Assembly: GCF_023159225.1 (NCBI RefSeq)
Contig: NC_063162.1
Location: forward strand, 89,247,438-89,311,437
Origin: Perognathus longimembris pacificus
Lineage: Eukaryota; Chordata; Mammalia; Rodentia; Heteromyidae
Direction of reading: 5' to 3'
DNA: 64,000 nucleotides
Part shown: in pieces, positions 33,963 to 46,639 of the stretch
Layout of the letters: every line of letters starts with the position of its first letter
Position numbering within the stretch: the first letter of the stretch is position 1
Notes under the pieces: model-generated
What the model was told of the DNA's origin: nothing
Databases searched by the model: none
What the model saw: the letters and a program-made list of their open reading frames with translations, nothing else
Made by a program: the position numbers and the translations under genes

Positions 33963-36080
33963 GTAAGAGCATGGAATTTGCCTACCTAGTTGGAGCAGAA
34001 GGAGAGAAGTTTAAGTAGCAGTGTAGCCAGGGATTTGCTCTGTGATTGGCTTTCACTATAGGAGTCCCAAGGCAAGGTAGAAGGCAACAATAACTATCTT
34101 CCCTATGAGAAATCATGGATAGATGGAGATTTCCTGCAGCTTTCCTTAGGATATAGTATCTGATCACTTAAATTGAATATGATTTGCCCTAGAAAAAAAT
34201 TGTGAAAGGCTGCATAGAGAAGACTATGTTGTATTAGGAGAAAAAAGTAAGAACCAAAGGCTCAGACATTGATTTCAAATGTGCTATACTGTTACATTTC
34301 ATTGTGTTTTTAAAAATTCAAATGTCAGGTTTGTTATAATAATAATAGCTTTATTGGTTGAAGAAAAGTTCATAACTTTCTTCATAGCAAAAGTTGGCTG
34401 TGGTTACTGATCACTGAGAATGTTTTTTTTTAATTGGCTTTAAAAAAAATCTAATATCACATAATTTTTATCCATTGGCTTAGCTGTTTGGAAGCTTTTC
34501 TAGCCTTGCCAAAGATCCTCTAGTTCCGCTTTAAATTCATTAATAAAATAGCAATTTGTGGAAAATCATGCTTGATTGGGTTATGAGTGAATGAAGCTAC
34601 AGAGGTTTATCCGTCAGAAATTGCCACTTGGGCACAGCTTGAGAGATGGAAGTTATTTTTCTGACTTCTCTGAATACTGCTTAGGAAAGCCATTTTGTCT
34701 AAGTATGATGATCAGTGATATAAAGCCTCATGCAAAATGATATATTCACAGCATGTTATGAAAAGACATTTAACATGACCTTTGGGGCTTAAATATTGAC
34801 CAAACAATAGTGTCTATTGTATATAAACATCACAGTTACCATCTTAAAAAAAAATCACCCACCATGAGACCAATACTGTGTTAAATACCTGTGAGTCCCT
34901 GGATATGCATGCACAACCATGTGCATTCTACTAACATGTGCAGTGGCACTCTGAAGTAGCTGTGAAAACTTGTAGAGATTAGTTAACTTCACCCAGCTCA
35001 AAAGGAACAGGACTGGATTCTGATCTCAAATTTTCTTACCCTCTAATCATGTTCTCTTAACTGCTGTGCCTCAGTTTTTCATAGTGTATTGGATATTTTC
35101 AGAAATGACAGACATGTAAGATTTGGTTCCTATAGACATATCAAGAAATCAAGATAGGTGTACTTAGCAAGCTTGAAAACCTCATGTTCCTTGACTCTGA
35201 GGCTCTGGTGATCCAGTAAAACTACTTGGCTAAGAATCTTCCAGCCTTCCTGTTCCTGCCCTTCCAGTGCTGAGCATTATTTTCAAACTCTAATTCTTCC
35301 AGTGCTCATAACAAATAAGGTATTCAGAATTGATAGGGAATACTTTTACATTCAGTAGACCCTTGGTATCCACAGTCTGAGCACACTGATGAGGAAGAAA
35401 CCATGAATCTCAGTAGGTCTGGGCATCAGGGCTACACTGTGTATGCTTGATTTATTTTTTTCCCATAACTCCATCCAATTTCCACTTAAGACCTGCTGCC
35501 TTTCATCAAACTTAAAATGTTTTGTTTACCACTTAAATTAAGCACAATAACTTTTACCTTGCTTTCTGGGCACCATTTGTTTTTTGGGGGAAGCAGATGT
35601 TCATAAAACTAAGGGCAGGGAAACCCCTGGCAGATCACATGATGATTATGGAGAACTGACAGCTTCAGTCACCAGAAGCCTGTAATGGGTGAGAGGAAAC
35701 TTGAACATTCTTTTCTGAAATTGTCATTGATTTATTCTTGTTTGACCATCTTTGGTCAAAACCAAAAATCTGTGAATAAGGTGACGCGTGATATTCATAT
35801 AATTTAGGGATTCTGCTGGCTTAAAAGTAAATGTGGGAGAAGTTTTTATGGCCAGTTTTTTTTCAAATCCAGACTTCTTAAGGATGTAGTTAATTCTTTA
35901 GGAAGTAGAAACACATTGAAGCATTGACAAGAACTGAGAAGTTTTGGACAGTGTCCCAAGAAAGGAAATGAAAACACTGACATTGTCAGATAGGAGACTG
36001 GAACTGAGTCTGGATTTCATCTCATATGTACTTTTAAAAGTCAAAAACACCCTAGACAAGCTTACTAGCTTATTACTTGG
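33963..36080. other. Intron, nothing recognised
   Basis: About 2.1 kb with no family or exon identified by eye. Confidence 0.4.
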
Positions 36081-36101
36081 TCATTCTGCTTCTTCAGGCT
36101 G

Positions 36102-36125
<24 letters not shown>

Positions 36126-36133
<8 letters not shown>

Positions 36134-36442
36134 AATGGTAATGGAGTTTGAACTCAGGGCATTGGACTTGCCAGGTAGGTACTTTACTGCTTGAGCCAAG
36201 CCCCAACCCTTTTTTTTTCACCCAGTCTCTGCTTTTTGTCTATGACAGCATGGGTTATGATCCTCCTGTCTATGCTTCCCAGGTAGCTGGAATTATGGGC
36301 ACATGCTACTTTACATAGCTTTTTATGTATTGATATGCATGTATAATCATGTGCACGTTTTGTCCACACACTGCAAACTGATCATCCTGATATCCACTTC
36401 CAGAGTAGCTAAGATTATAGGCATGCACCACTGTACCCAGAT
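36126..36442 (-). mobile_element. Old ID-B1 dimer SINE plus further B1-like piece
   Basis: ID-like (gagtttgaactcagggcatt), B1-like (gtagctggaattatgggcac), then another B1-like end (gtagctaagattataggcat). Confidence 0.65.
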
Positions 36443-36525
36443 TCAGGCTCTTCTCATGGTAAAAATTATAGAGATAAATGTATGTAGAGATCTTTGTGGA
36501 GCTTCAGTGAAACTTGTGTCTTTTA

Positions 36526-36752
36526 TTTTCCTAAGGCTTAAACTCAGGGCCTAGGCACTGTTCCTGAGATTTTGTTGCTCAAGGCAAGTGCTCCACCACT
36601 TGAGACATAGTTACACTTCCAGCTTTCTCAGTAGTTAATTGGCAATAATAGTCTCACTGGCTTTCCTGCCCAGGCTGGTTTTGAACTGTGATACTCAGAT
36701 ATCTGCCTCTTAAGTAGCTAGGATTACAAATGTGAGTCAGCAGCACTTGTCA
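36526..36752 (-). mobile_element. B1-like/Geo composite SINE
   Basis: Geo half (ggcttaaactcagggcctag) then B1-like half (CTTTCCTGCCCAGGCTGGTT). Confidence 0.85.
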
Positions 36753-36759
36753 GACTCTT

Positions 36760-37456
36760 GAAGTGATGTGTGTGTGTGTTAGCTAAGGTATGAATAATTG
36801 TATTAGATGCTCAATTGGATGGCTACATAAGGGGCATTTAGAAAGGGACAGATGCATATAGGGTGTTTTCTCTGCTGGCTGGTTCAACGAAGTCCATCAC
36901 CAGTTGACTCATGAAAGAACAGAACTGGTGCTGGTGCTAGTGCTGGTGCTATGGAATCTTAAAAAGAGGAATTAAAATGATGAAGGGTTTTCAGGTAGGT
37001 AAGATAAATCAGCGGGAAAAAAGAACAACAAGTAATCTATCCTCTTAGATGAGGCACTCTCACAGTTTTGTATTTCCCATCAGTTTATTATTTTTATCCA
37101 TTCAGATTTCTCTCTGTGTATACATGTATGATTGTCTTACCTTATGCTCATTTTCTTTAGTCCATTCCACTTTTATCTAGAATTTATATCTTTAGTATGT
37201 TCAGTGGTATTCTCTACATTCCTTCTTGGACAGTCTTCAGGTTAAACCATCACTTCTCTGAGAAATTACACTGAACTAAGATCTAGTGAGATTGACAGTC
37301 AATCCCAAATTAAGAAAGAAGACAATAGCGATATGTTCTAGAAAATCTGGGCGGTGCTAAAGCCCCAAGAAGCAAAACCCATATTAGGGTTTATAATTGC
37401 TGGTGGAAGTGATAGAGAACAAGAGTTTGCTATGGAATTTCTTTTCTACATCTCTC
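36760..37456. other. Intron, nothing recognised
   Basis: A short run of GGTGCT units at about 36927-36950; otherwise nothing. Confidence 0.4.
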
Positions 37457-37473
37457 TAAGAAAAAGAGACATA

Positions 37474-37674
37474 GGGGCTGGGGATATGGCCTAGTGGCAA
37501 GAGTGCTTGCCTCGTATACATGAGGCCCTGGGTTTGATTCCCCAGCACCACATATACAGAAAATGGCCAGAAGTGGTGCTGTGGCTCAAGTGGCAGAGTG
37601 CTAGCCTTGAGCAAGAAGAAGCCAGGACTCAGGCCCTGAGTCCAAGCCCCAGGACTGGCCAAAAAAAAAAAAAA
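37474..37674 (+). mobile_element. IDL-Geo SINE
   Basis: Full head and Geo half, with a small deletion in GGGACAGTGCTC. Exact 16-bp duplication AAGAAAAAGAGACATA at 37458-37473 and 37675-37690. Confidence 0.95.
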
Positions 37675-37699
37675 AAGAAAAAGAGACATAGCTATAAAT

Positions 37700-39970
37700 A
37701 TCTCTGTATTGTGTCCAAAGGTTGGGTAATATCTCTCCACCTGTTTCACATTATCTGTGAACTTGTTCTCATAAGTTGTTCTTGACTTTTCCACCCCATT
37801 TAGGGGTGGAAACAAATTCAAACGTACTCATGAACTAAGTCCTGCTTTTTACCTCTGTTTCTTCTCTCATGTCTTCTGAGGGTTCTATGGGCAATAATTA
37901 GTAGACAGCCATCAGAGCCAGGGTTTAATGAAAACCATTTGTCCTCTGTCAGCCAAACCATGACATAATGAAAGTTAAGACACCCAAACCTTTCAAGATT
38001 CTGTTTTCTACTAATGTACTACTGGATGCTCTTGATAGTGTTATATTCTCACCTCAACTATACATTGAGGGTGGCAAAGACAGCAACATATGAAAGGGAT
38101 GATATGCAGGAGTTACAGGTACCCTGGATGAATGAGACAGCTGCAATTATGCGATTAGTCCTGGGAATGTTTCCATCTGGGTCCTCAAGACTCAGAAATA
38201 GCAAGGATAAGTTAATTGATGGTAGAATGAAGGATTCTGGGAAAATCATAGATAGCTACAGCAGAGACAAAAAATCTCTCTCTCTCTCTGTCTCTCTCTC
38301 TCTCTCCCCCCCCCACCCCCCTGTTTTCTTTTGGTCAGTGGCTACTTGACACTGATTGTCCGAGCCCTGACCTTTTCCTGCCAGAGTTTGGGTCAAATAT
38401 CGCATGAGGAGAATACTCAATGGGTCATTTGTTCTTGAGCATCCTAATAAAGAACATACTGATATTCCATTAAAAACAAGATTCTGTCTTCTTGTCCCTT
38501 TCTTTTCCCTAACCGTACCCGTTTTCATATTATCTTTCTATCCATAATCTCTTTCTCTCCTCTACTGAATCTCATCTTTCCCCTGAAATTTCAGTCATTT
38601 TCTTGGACTATATCTTTCCCCGGGGCTCTATTTGCACCTTTTCTTGGTGCCAGATGGGTAGAAAGTGGCAAAGATTCCTCTTACTGTCGTTGATGACTCA
38701 GCAGTTGGGATTTCATATGTTGGAGAAATTTCTCTTCTAGCAGTGGTGTTTGAAGATAGCAGTCACAGTTTTTTGATTGGAAACTTTCAAATTGGTCCTG
38801 GTTCAAGAAGCAGACACAATGTAGGAATGGGTGTCAATGAATCTCTAAGAAGATTAGAGACCTGCTTAAGAGACTGTATGTGGAGGAATAATCTTAGATA
38901 AGTTGAAGTTGGGAGGAGAATCTGGCACATTGAATTCAAACTGAGCATAATCAAATGGATTTTAACGTATTCGTAGGGAATGATTTTGAAAACGCAAACA
39001 CCTAGTTTTCCCTCAACCCTCTGTCCTGGCTCTCTGCCTCTTTCTTTCTGGGAAATGGAGTAATGGATGTAGTTAATCTCTTTCCCCCATGACTCTCATA
39101 GACCTGAGCAGGCTTATCTGTTCAGAAAATACTAGTAAGCTACTTGTGCAGGGAATGACTTACCTTCTGTCTGTCTGCCTCAGGATCATGGACATCTTGT
39201 TACCTTATATTTCTTATCTGTGGGAAATGTCAAATTCCTATTTAGAACCTTAGTATGGCTCCAGCCCTTCTAGTGACTTAAGAGGCACTATGTGATTTGG
39301 GGAAGGGCCCAGTAGATTGAGTTTAGAGAGAAGTTGTCAAGTGAGGCCCAAGATGTCAGGCATGACTTCAAGGAGCATTGGAAAGGCATGTGTAGGGCTC
39401 TGTTGGAGCTCAGTGGTAGAGCACTTGCAGTACACTTTTGGTGCAATATTGCTTGTTCTGTTGTTTATAAGGAGCCCTGGGGCTTGTTACTGCCTTCCCT
39501 CCTGTGCTTCTGTACTGCCTTCACTTCATTAGAGTGTTCACAGGGCCTTTGGCTGTGTACTGTATAGGTTGCTAGGACCACTTGCAGATCAGGTTAAAGC
39601 TCCTTCAGTTTCTCTTGGGGAGGATCTCACAGTAACACTTGGCAAGTTTGTAACTGTCAATACCTGATCAGATGACTGGATGGTATATTTATAGTCCTCA
39701 TTTGTGAAAAATGGTTGTGTCTTAAGTCTATTGCATAGCAATTATATTTTCTTCTTCCTGAAGGTGGATCCTCAAGCACCATAAAATATATGTCGACACA
39801 TGAACACAGATACATGCACATACAAGTGCACACACATATACATACACCTTTAAAAATTGGTAAGTTCCTATCAAATTCTAAAGAAAATGCCTGAGCCTAC
39901 CCAGATTAATCTACTGAAACTCTGGCTCTGAAAACTTTTCTTTCATAAGCAGTAGAATATGTATTTCTTT
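37700..39970. other. Intron; CT/C-rich simple repeat at 38274-38322
   Basis: Apart from the CT run and a short ID-like stretch near 39390-39430 (gagctcagtggtagagcac), nothing recognised. Confidence 0.4.
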
Positions 39971-39977
39971 CCTTACA

Positions 39978-40100
39978 GTCCTGTAGCTCAATAGTGGAGA
40001 ACATGCTAGAGATCGTAGGTTTAAGCCCCAGCATCAAGGAACAAAAAAGCTAAAGGATACTGTCCTGGTTTTGAGTTCAAACCTCAGTGCAGCACCCCTC
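39978..40100 (+). mobile_element. ID-like plus Geo-like relic
   Basis: cctgtagctcaatagtggag ... gtttaagccccagcatc, then ggatactgtcctggttttga, a decayed tRNA-derived SINE. Confidence 0.5.
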
Positions 40101-40149
40101 TCAAATACATTAGTACCAGTATACCAATAATGATTAGGCTGAAAAAAAA

Positions 40150-41190
40150 ACTTTATTCCCAGTAACAAGAGGGCAGGGAGTCGTGGGTATAAACTTAATG
40201 AAGGTGGTAGAAAAAACTTTACAATAACAACTATAAAAACTTGATGAAAGATACTGAAGAAAACAGTAGAATATGATTACACTTCACGAACTGACAGAAT
40301 TAATGCTATCAAAATAACCATACTTCGGGCTGAGGATATAGCCTAGTGGCAAGAGTGCCTGCCTCGGATACACGAGGCCCTAGGTTCGATTCCCCAGCAC
40401 CACATATACAGAAAACAGCCAGAAGCGGTGCTGTGGTTCAAGTGGCAGAGTGCTAGCCTTGAGCGGGAAGAAGCCAGGGACAGTGCTCAGGCCCTGAGTC
40501 CAAGGCCCAGGACTGGCCAAAAAAATAAAAATAAAAAATAACCATACTTCCAAAATCTACAGATTCATGCAATATTCATTAAAGTTCCAATGTCATTCTT
40601 CGTAGAAATAGAAAAATCAGCCCCAAGTTTCAAATAGAATTAAAGATCTTGAATACAAGAACAATGCTCAGTAAAAAGTACAACACTGAAGGTATCACAA
40701 TACTATGAGCCATAGTTTGAAACAGAACACAAGACCCCAAAATAAAACCAAACAGCTACAGCATATGACTTCTTCAATACATGGTACTGGGAAACCTGGT
40801 TTCCTACATGCAGGAGGCAAACTTGACTCCTATCTCTTACCCTGTATAAAAGTCAACTCCAAATGGATCCAAGATCTAAATGTAATATCTAAAACTACTA
40901 GTAGGAAAAACTCTGGAAGATATAGGCACAGGCAGTTATTTTCTGAATAAGCTTCCAAGTAAGAGAAAATATTGACAAATAAGATTGGATCAAATTTTAA
41001 AATTCTGCACAACAATTAACCAAGTTAATAGGCAAACCACAGGAAAAAAAATCTTTACCAGTTATTCAGTGGATAAAGGATTACTATCCAGAATATACTA
41101 ATAGCTAAAAAATCAAACAATAAAAAACCAAATTAGTAATAGGCAAACAAATTGGACACTTCTAAGAAGAAATTGTAGTGGTAAAAGATA
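40150..41190 (+). mobile_element. Old L1 ORF2 fragment, split by a SINE
   Basis: Plus-strand L1 reading, e.g. ctgacagaattaatgctatc and ccaaatggatccaagatcta, and the peptide-like VNSKWIQDLNV near 40850. More diverged than the L1 at 8084, so older. Interrupted at 40327-40534. Confidence 0.85.
40327..40534 (+). mobile_element. IDL-Geo SINE, 'GGATACACGAGG' subtype, nested in old L1
   Basis: Exact 16-bp duplication AAAATAACCATACTTC at 40311-40326 and 40535-40550. Shares GGATACACGAGGCCCTAGG and GAGCGGGAAGAAGCC with the copy at 2303. Confidence 0.95.
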
Positions 41191-41202
41191 CATGAAGAAA
41201 GG

Positions 41203-41340
41203 TCCAACTTCTGGCTCTTGAGTGGTTAATTGGTGATAAGAGACACATGGGCTCTTCTTGCTCCAGCTAATGGAACTATACCTCAGTTTTCAGCCTTTTG
41301 AGTAGCTAGGATTGCAGGTATGGGACACTGTTGCCTGACA
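41203..41340 (-). mobile_element. B1-like/Geo SINE fragment
   Basis: ggttaattggtgataagag ... gtagctaggattgcaggtat, the B1-like half in reverse. Confidence 0.65.
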
Positions 41341-41700
41341 AAATCTAGTGAATTTTGAATGTTGATTTTGTGCTCTGCAATGTTGCTAAAAGTATTTATT
41401 AGAGCTAAGATTTTTTTTTGGTAGAACCTTTTGAGTCTCATATCTGCAAATAAGAATACTTTGATTTCTTCCTTTCCTATTTTATCCTCTTTATTTTTTT
41501 TCTCTTACCTTATCGTTCTGGCTAATAACCCTGGTATAAAACTGAATGAGAACAGGAAGCAAAGACACCTTTATTTCATTTCTGACCTTAGAGCCATCTG
41601 TGTCAGTTTTCTGTTTAGTATGGCTCTAGGTTAGTAATATATAGCTTCTATTATGTTCAGTTATGTTCCTTTATATGCCGATTTTCCTTAGATTTTTTTT
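41341..41700 (-). mobile_element. Old L1 ORF2 fragment
   Basis: tctgcaaataagaatacttt, then cttatcgttctggctaataa, matches the reverse complement of the reverse transcriptase region also seen at about 10310-10400 in the younger L1. Confidence 0.8.
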
Positions 41701-42039
41701 TATCATAAGTGGTGTTGATTCACACCAGTTGAGATGATCAGAAAACTTAGACATTTTAATCAACAAATTAAGCTGAACAGAAGTGTATCATTTAGTTTTT
41801 AATCTACATACTGACTGAGTTTGTGCAATCCTCTCTAAGGAGAGTTTCTTCTCTGTGCATTTGTTTAAAATAGAACTTCATATAATTCCTTTACATGAAA
41901 TAGAATTTTGTGCACTAGTCAGTGTTATAGCATTGAACAGCATTGAATAGTATTTAGAGGAAAACCAGTAAGCATGCAAAAATGTGAGAATAAAGAGGTA
42001 TATTTTGCAATGATGGAATAAGATAAATTTTAATTTTTA

Positions 42040-42252
42040 TCCTATACTATTGGGATTTGGATTCAGGGCCTCACATTTTCTAGGCACACACCTGCCACTT
42101 GAGCCATATGCCCAGCTCTTTTGCTTTTGTGATTTTTTTTTTTTTTACATCTAGTCAAGCTTTTTTGCCCTAGCCTTGCCTTGGACTGTGACCCTCCTTA
42201 ATATATCTGTCTTGTAGCTAGTATTATAAGTAGACACCACTATATTTGACCT
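42040..42252 (-). mobile_element. Old ID-B1 dimer SINE
   Basis: gatttggattcagggcctca, aggcacacacctgccacttg, then a B1-like end with gtagctagtattataag. Confidence 0.6.
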
Positions 42253-42254
42253 AG

Positions 42255-42712
42255 ATTAGTATCTTACATTCTTGTACGTATTTGAAGTTAATGGCATTTT
42301 ATGCATATGCTAGGTTGAAAAAAATTAATTCTTTCCTATATTTGCATGTGTCAAAATAATGACAAATCTCATAGGTTATCAGTGCTCTGAAGTGTGCTTT
42401 ACCTCTTCATTTTTTTTTTCTGGTTTTTCTTTTCTTAATGAAAGTTTAAGCACATAGTCCTATAGAGTACAATGAATCTTCTACCTTTCTTTTGCAAGTG
42501 ATGTTTATTCCCCCCCTCAGTAAATAGTTTTAAATGAAATGTAATTAGGAAAATGGACTCAATTATTTATCTGATACTTGGATTGTTTGGCTGGAAAATA
42601 AAGACAACACTTCTTTGAGCAAGTTGCAGAATTGAGGAAATGGTGAGATAAAACTATCTATAAATAACCCATTATTAATCCATATTTAGTATTTGCTAAG
42701 TTATTTTTCTAT
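42255..42712. other. Intron, AT-rich, nothing recognised
   Basis: No repeat or exon identified. Confidence 0.4.
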
Positions 42713-42789
42713 TTGTGTATATATATGTGCACATATATACAAACATATAAATGCATATAAATGCACATCTGTGGGTATACACATACTTG

Positions 42790-43112
42790 TTTTGGAAGTA
42801 CTGGGGTTGAACTCAAGGTCAATTGCAGTTGTAAGGTAGGCCATCTACCATTTGAGCCATGCTCCTAGTCCTTTTTTCTTGTGTTAATTTTCTAATAGGA
42901 TTTCACTTTTTGCTTGGGCCCACTTAAATCTCAGTCATCTTACATTTCCTACATGGCTGGGATGACAGGCATGTGTCATCATATTCAATGTTTTATTGGT
43001 TGAAATTGATGTCTCACAAACTTTTTGTCTAGATTGGTTTTGAGCTGCAATCTTCCTGACATCTACCTCCCAAGTAGCTAGGTTTACAGATGTCAGATAC
43101 TGTACTTGGTTA
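42790..43112 (-). mobile_element. Old ID-B1 SINE cluster
   Basis: ID-like (ggggttgaactcaaggtcaa) followed by two B1-like ends (tggctgggatgacaggcatg; gtagctaggtttacagatgt). Preceded by a TATA/CATA simple run at 42715-42785. Confidence 0.65.
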
Positions 43113-43349
43113 CTGTGCTGGGTATATTTTTTAGCAACAGCATTTTTTAAAAGCCTTTTGTAGTCTATAATGTTTATCTAATATGCTTCTAAGACTAAAA
43201 ATATTACCTACAACATTTGTGGTTGTTAAATAGTACCCTGTTCTACTAAGTTATCATTGTTTTCTATAATATGATTATTTGCGGTCTTTTGCTCTTATAA
43301 ACAATACTAAAATGAGCTTTTATTTGGAAATCTTTTTCATTTGAGTGTG

Positions 43350-43592
43350 TACCCTTTCTGGGTCTTGAACTCAGGGCCTGAGTGCTGTCTCTCTTTTTAT
43401 GTATGCTTTTATGTTGAAGGCTTATTCTCTACCACTTGAGCCACTAAGGCTCCACTTCTGGCTGTTTTAAAAATATTTACTGGAGATAAGAATCTCATGG
43501 ACTTTCTTGCCTGGACTGACTTCAAACCATGATCCTCAGATCTCAATCTCCTCAGTAGTTAGGATTATAAGTATGAGCCACCAGCTCTCAGC
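43350..43592 (-). mobile_element. B1-like/Geo composite SINE
   Basis: GGTCTTGAACTCAGGGCCTG then B1-like half to AAGTATGAGCCACCAGCTCT. Confidence 0.85.
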
Positions 43593-43878
43593 TTGGAAAA
43601 TATTTTAAGGAACTTATTTTCAGATGTTAATAGTCTGCCGTTGGTTTATGAAAACCTAAGTGAGAAAATGGGTAAGAGGCCTAAGAATGACTGGTGCTGG
43701 CTGATTCATACCTTGAACAATGATTCTGTTAATGCATTTCATGCACTATTCCATTTCAGTTTTATGGTACAGAGCATGTTATCATTATCATTATCATAGC
43801 TTGATATCATTTCATTGGTGAGATGAAGCACTTGGGGCAAGTAGTACTAAGGCACTATTGAATTAAGAGCCAATATGA

Positions 43879-43992
43879 AGCCAGGCATGATGGTGCATGC
43901 CTATAATCCCACCACTCATGAGCTGAGACAGGACAATGGTGAATTAAAGGCCAGCCTGGGTTATACAACAAAAGACCATTTGAATATAAAAA
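43879..43992 (+). mobile_element. B1-like SINE
   Basis: GCCAGGCATGATGGTGCATG CC ... GGCCAGCCTGGGTTATAC, a simple B1 monomer. Confidence 0.82.
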
Positions 43993-43999
43993 CCATAAC

Positions 44000-45040
44000 A
44001 GAGGGTTGAAAACTAAAACTCTTTGTTTTTACTGAATGAATCTCAGTGGGTTGGGCTCAGCACTTGATTGTGGAATTCTATATTTGAAGCATTCCATGAA
44101 ATGAGGCCTATGGATGTATGTTAAAGGAACATTTTAATTTTGAACCTATTAAGAATCATTTAATTATGACAAACATGGCTGTATGGTTGATCAGTTTAGA
44201 AGTTCATTTAGACTAGTGATTATGTTTTCTGGGTTTACTGTGTGAATGAGGAAGGAAAAGCATAGAACACAGCTTGGCTTATTGTCATCAAGGTGTTTAC
44301 TATCTGTCAGTGGGTAGCAGTAATAGAAGATAGTACAAGGTCACTTCTCTTCACGGAGTTCAAAATGCCATGGAGGCCAGGGGAAAGCACATGGTGCTCA
44401 GGGATGAACATACATCCTGGGGGGAGGGGGGGCGCGGCTTCAGTGTATGTTGGATATAAGGGGCACTGTAGGTGAATGGAGACTGGCATTGCAATTACAC
44501 AGAATAGCACGAGCAAAAGACCAGAGAAGCCCTCTGTGAGGTATAGGCATTGTTATTTGGCAGAAGTATGTGATGCATAATGGCAGAGGAGCAGACCTTA
44601 TGAAGTGGGCAGACTGAATTATCAAATGTCTAGGATAGCCTGAGGAGGAGCTGCGATCTGACTTAGACAGAAATAAACACTGAAGCTCCTGATAAGACTG
44701 GGATGTTCTATAAGAAGCTTTACTGGTAGTGGCTTTGTTGGGTGGATTAGAAAGGAGAAAGAAAATTAGGCTCTTAAGTGAACACAGGGGACTCTGTTGT
44801 CCATCTTGGCTCCATTAAACTCATTTCAGCTCACTGAGCAACCGCTCTGCACTGTGTCCCCACACCTCGAATACTGCATGCAGTACTTCAGTAATCACTC
44901 CAGTGTTTACAGGAAGGTCATGGCTCTGTTTAGAGCAGCTGTGAGTTTTCAAGGTCATCATGGTTGGTCCTTTTGAGACAAAAAGATGAAGAAAGCCTTA
45001 GAAGTCAGCTTTATCACTTATACACATATTAGAGATATAT
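44000..45040. other. Intron, nothing recognised
   Basis: A G-rich spot at 44419-44432 (ggggggaggggggg-like); otherwise no feature. Confidence 0.4.
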
Positions 45041-45044
45041 ACTT

Positions 45045-45125
45045 GTATATAATATATATCATATCTATACATATATCTATATCTATCTACAGGTAGATAG
45101 ATAGATATAGATATATTATAGATAA
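45045..45125. repeat. AT-rich (ATAG/CTAT)n with inverted repeat
   Basis: ATATATCTATATCTATCTAC is followed after two bases by its near-perfect inverse with one extra ATAG unit, so the stretch could fold into a hairpin. Confidence 0.85.
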
Positions 45126-45496
45126 TAGGGAGACATATGACAGTAAAAAAAATTCTCAAGGAAACTCTAGAATCCCATTTGTATTTTGAAAGCAAGAATG
45201 AGTCTATCAAGCGAAAATAGACTAATTTGTTAGTATATTTCACATAGACTAATTTATTAGTATATTCCACATTTCCTTCTTTTCCCATTCCCAGATTTTT
45301 ATCTAAGTTGAGGGAGGAAGATATAGAAGTCCCTCCCTTCTCCTCCCCTCCCTTCCCTTTTGTTCGCTTCATTTTTATTTGCTTTTACTGTATGATTTCA
45401 TTTTTCACGAGGCATCTAACATGAAAGAATGGGGAGTGCTAGAAACTGGGAAAGAAAGAGACTTGTTTAGTGGGACAGAGCTTTATTTATTTATTT

Positions 45497-45712
45497 ATCC
45501 AGTATTAGGGCATGAACTCAAGACCTGGGCACCATCGCTTGGCTTTTCCACTCAAGGCTAGCATTGTACCTCTTGAGCTATAGCTCCACTTCTGCTATGC
45601 TTGTGGTTAGAGAAAACATTCTTTTGGATTTTTCTGTCCATGTGGCTTTAAAGTGTAGTCTTCAGATCTCAGTCTCCTGAGTAGCTAGGATTATAGGTAT
45701 GAGCCACTCAGA
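45497..45712 (-). mobile_element. B1-like/Geo composite SINE
   Basis: gcatgaactcaagacctggg, then B1-like end GATCTCAGTCTCCTGAGTAG. Confidence 0.82.
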
Positions 45713-45952
45713 GTTTCATTCTTGAATGATTGAAATTGTAGAATCACTTTAAAAGGCAAATGTTTATGAGGAGCATAAACTCTTTGTTTCTTCTCAAACT
45801 TTAACTTCACCATGGCCAAGTTACTTCAGCACCAGAGATTAGTAACTACTCCTTTCTCTACTAGATTGTTAACTGTCAGGCTGACAGTTGAGGGCAAAAG
45901 ACATGCATTTCCAGAGATAGCAAGAAAAAAATTATAAGGCCAAAATAAAAAC

Positions 45953-46075
45953 TAGGTTGGGTTTGATGGTATATAGCTATAATCCCTCAGCTTGGGAGGC
46001 TGAGACAAGAGGATCACAAGTTTAAGGCCAATCTGGGCTATGTAGTGAGACGGTGTAACAACAGCAACAAAAAGG
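45953..46075 (+). mobile_element. B1-like SINE
   Basis: gggtttgatggtatatagct ... gggaggctgagacaagagga, ending in a short A/C-rich tail. Confidence 0.75.
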
Positions 46076-46202
46076 AATAGAGCATGGAGATCAGCAATAC
46101 TGAGGTTCAAAGCCAGACTAGGTACAAAACTGGAATTCATTCCAACGGATAAGCCAGATGTGATGGTGTCTATCATCCCAGCTACATGAAAAGTATAAAT
46201 AG

Positions 46203-46396
46203 GGGCTGGGAATATGGCCTAGTGGCAAGAGTGCCTGACATGAAGCCCTGGTTTCGATTCCCCAGTACCACATATATAGACAATGGCCAGAAGTGGTGCT
46301 GTGGCTCAAGTGGCAGAGTGCTAGCCTTGAGCAAAAAAAAAAGCCAGGGACAGTGCTCAGGCCCTGAGTCCAAGGCCTAGGACTGGAAAAAAAGAA
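46203..46396 (+). mobile_element. IDL-Geo SINE
   Basis: Full element with a small deletion after GAGTGCCTG. Exact 14-bp duplication AAAAGTATAAATAG at 46189-46202 and 46397-46410. Confidence 0.95.
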
Positions 46397-46473
46397 AAAA
46401 GTATAAATAGGAAGACAGCTTAGACATAAAACAAACAAACCCCATAACACCCTATTCAAAAACTAACGCAAAA

Positions 46474-46635
46474 AAAGGCTAGAGGTATGGCTTAAGTGGT
46501 AGAGTACCTGTCCAACAAGTGCAAATCCCAGTACCACATTGGAGGCATGGCTTTGTGTTAGAGCATTCACCATCAGTGAGAGCAGGAGGTCCCAAGTTCA
46601 AGCCCTTGTATTGGTACAACAACAATAATAACAGG
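46474..46635 (+). mobile_element. Two ID-like SINE relics in tandem
   Basis: ggctagaggtatggcttaag ... cccagtaccacat, then ggaggcatggctttgtgtta ... caagcccttgtattgg with a CAA-rich tail. Confidence 0.55.
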
Positions 46636-46639
46636 AAAA

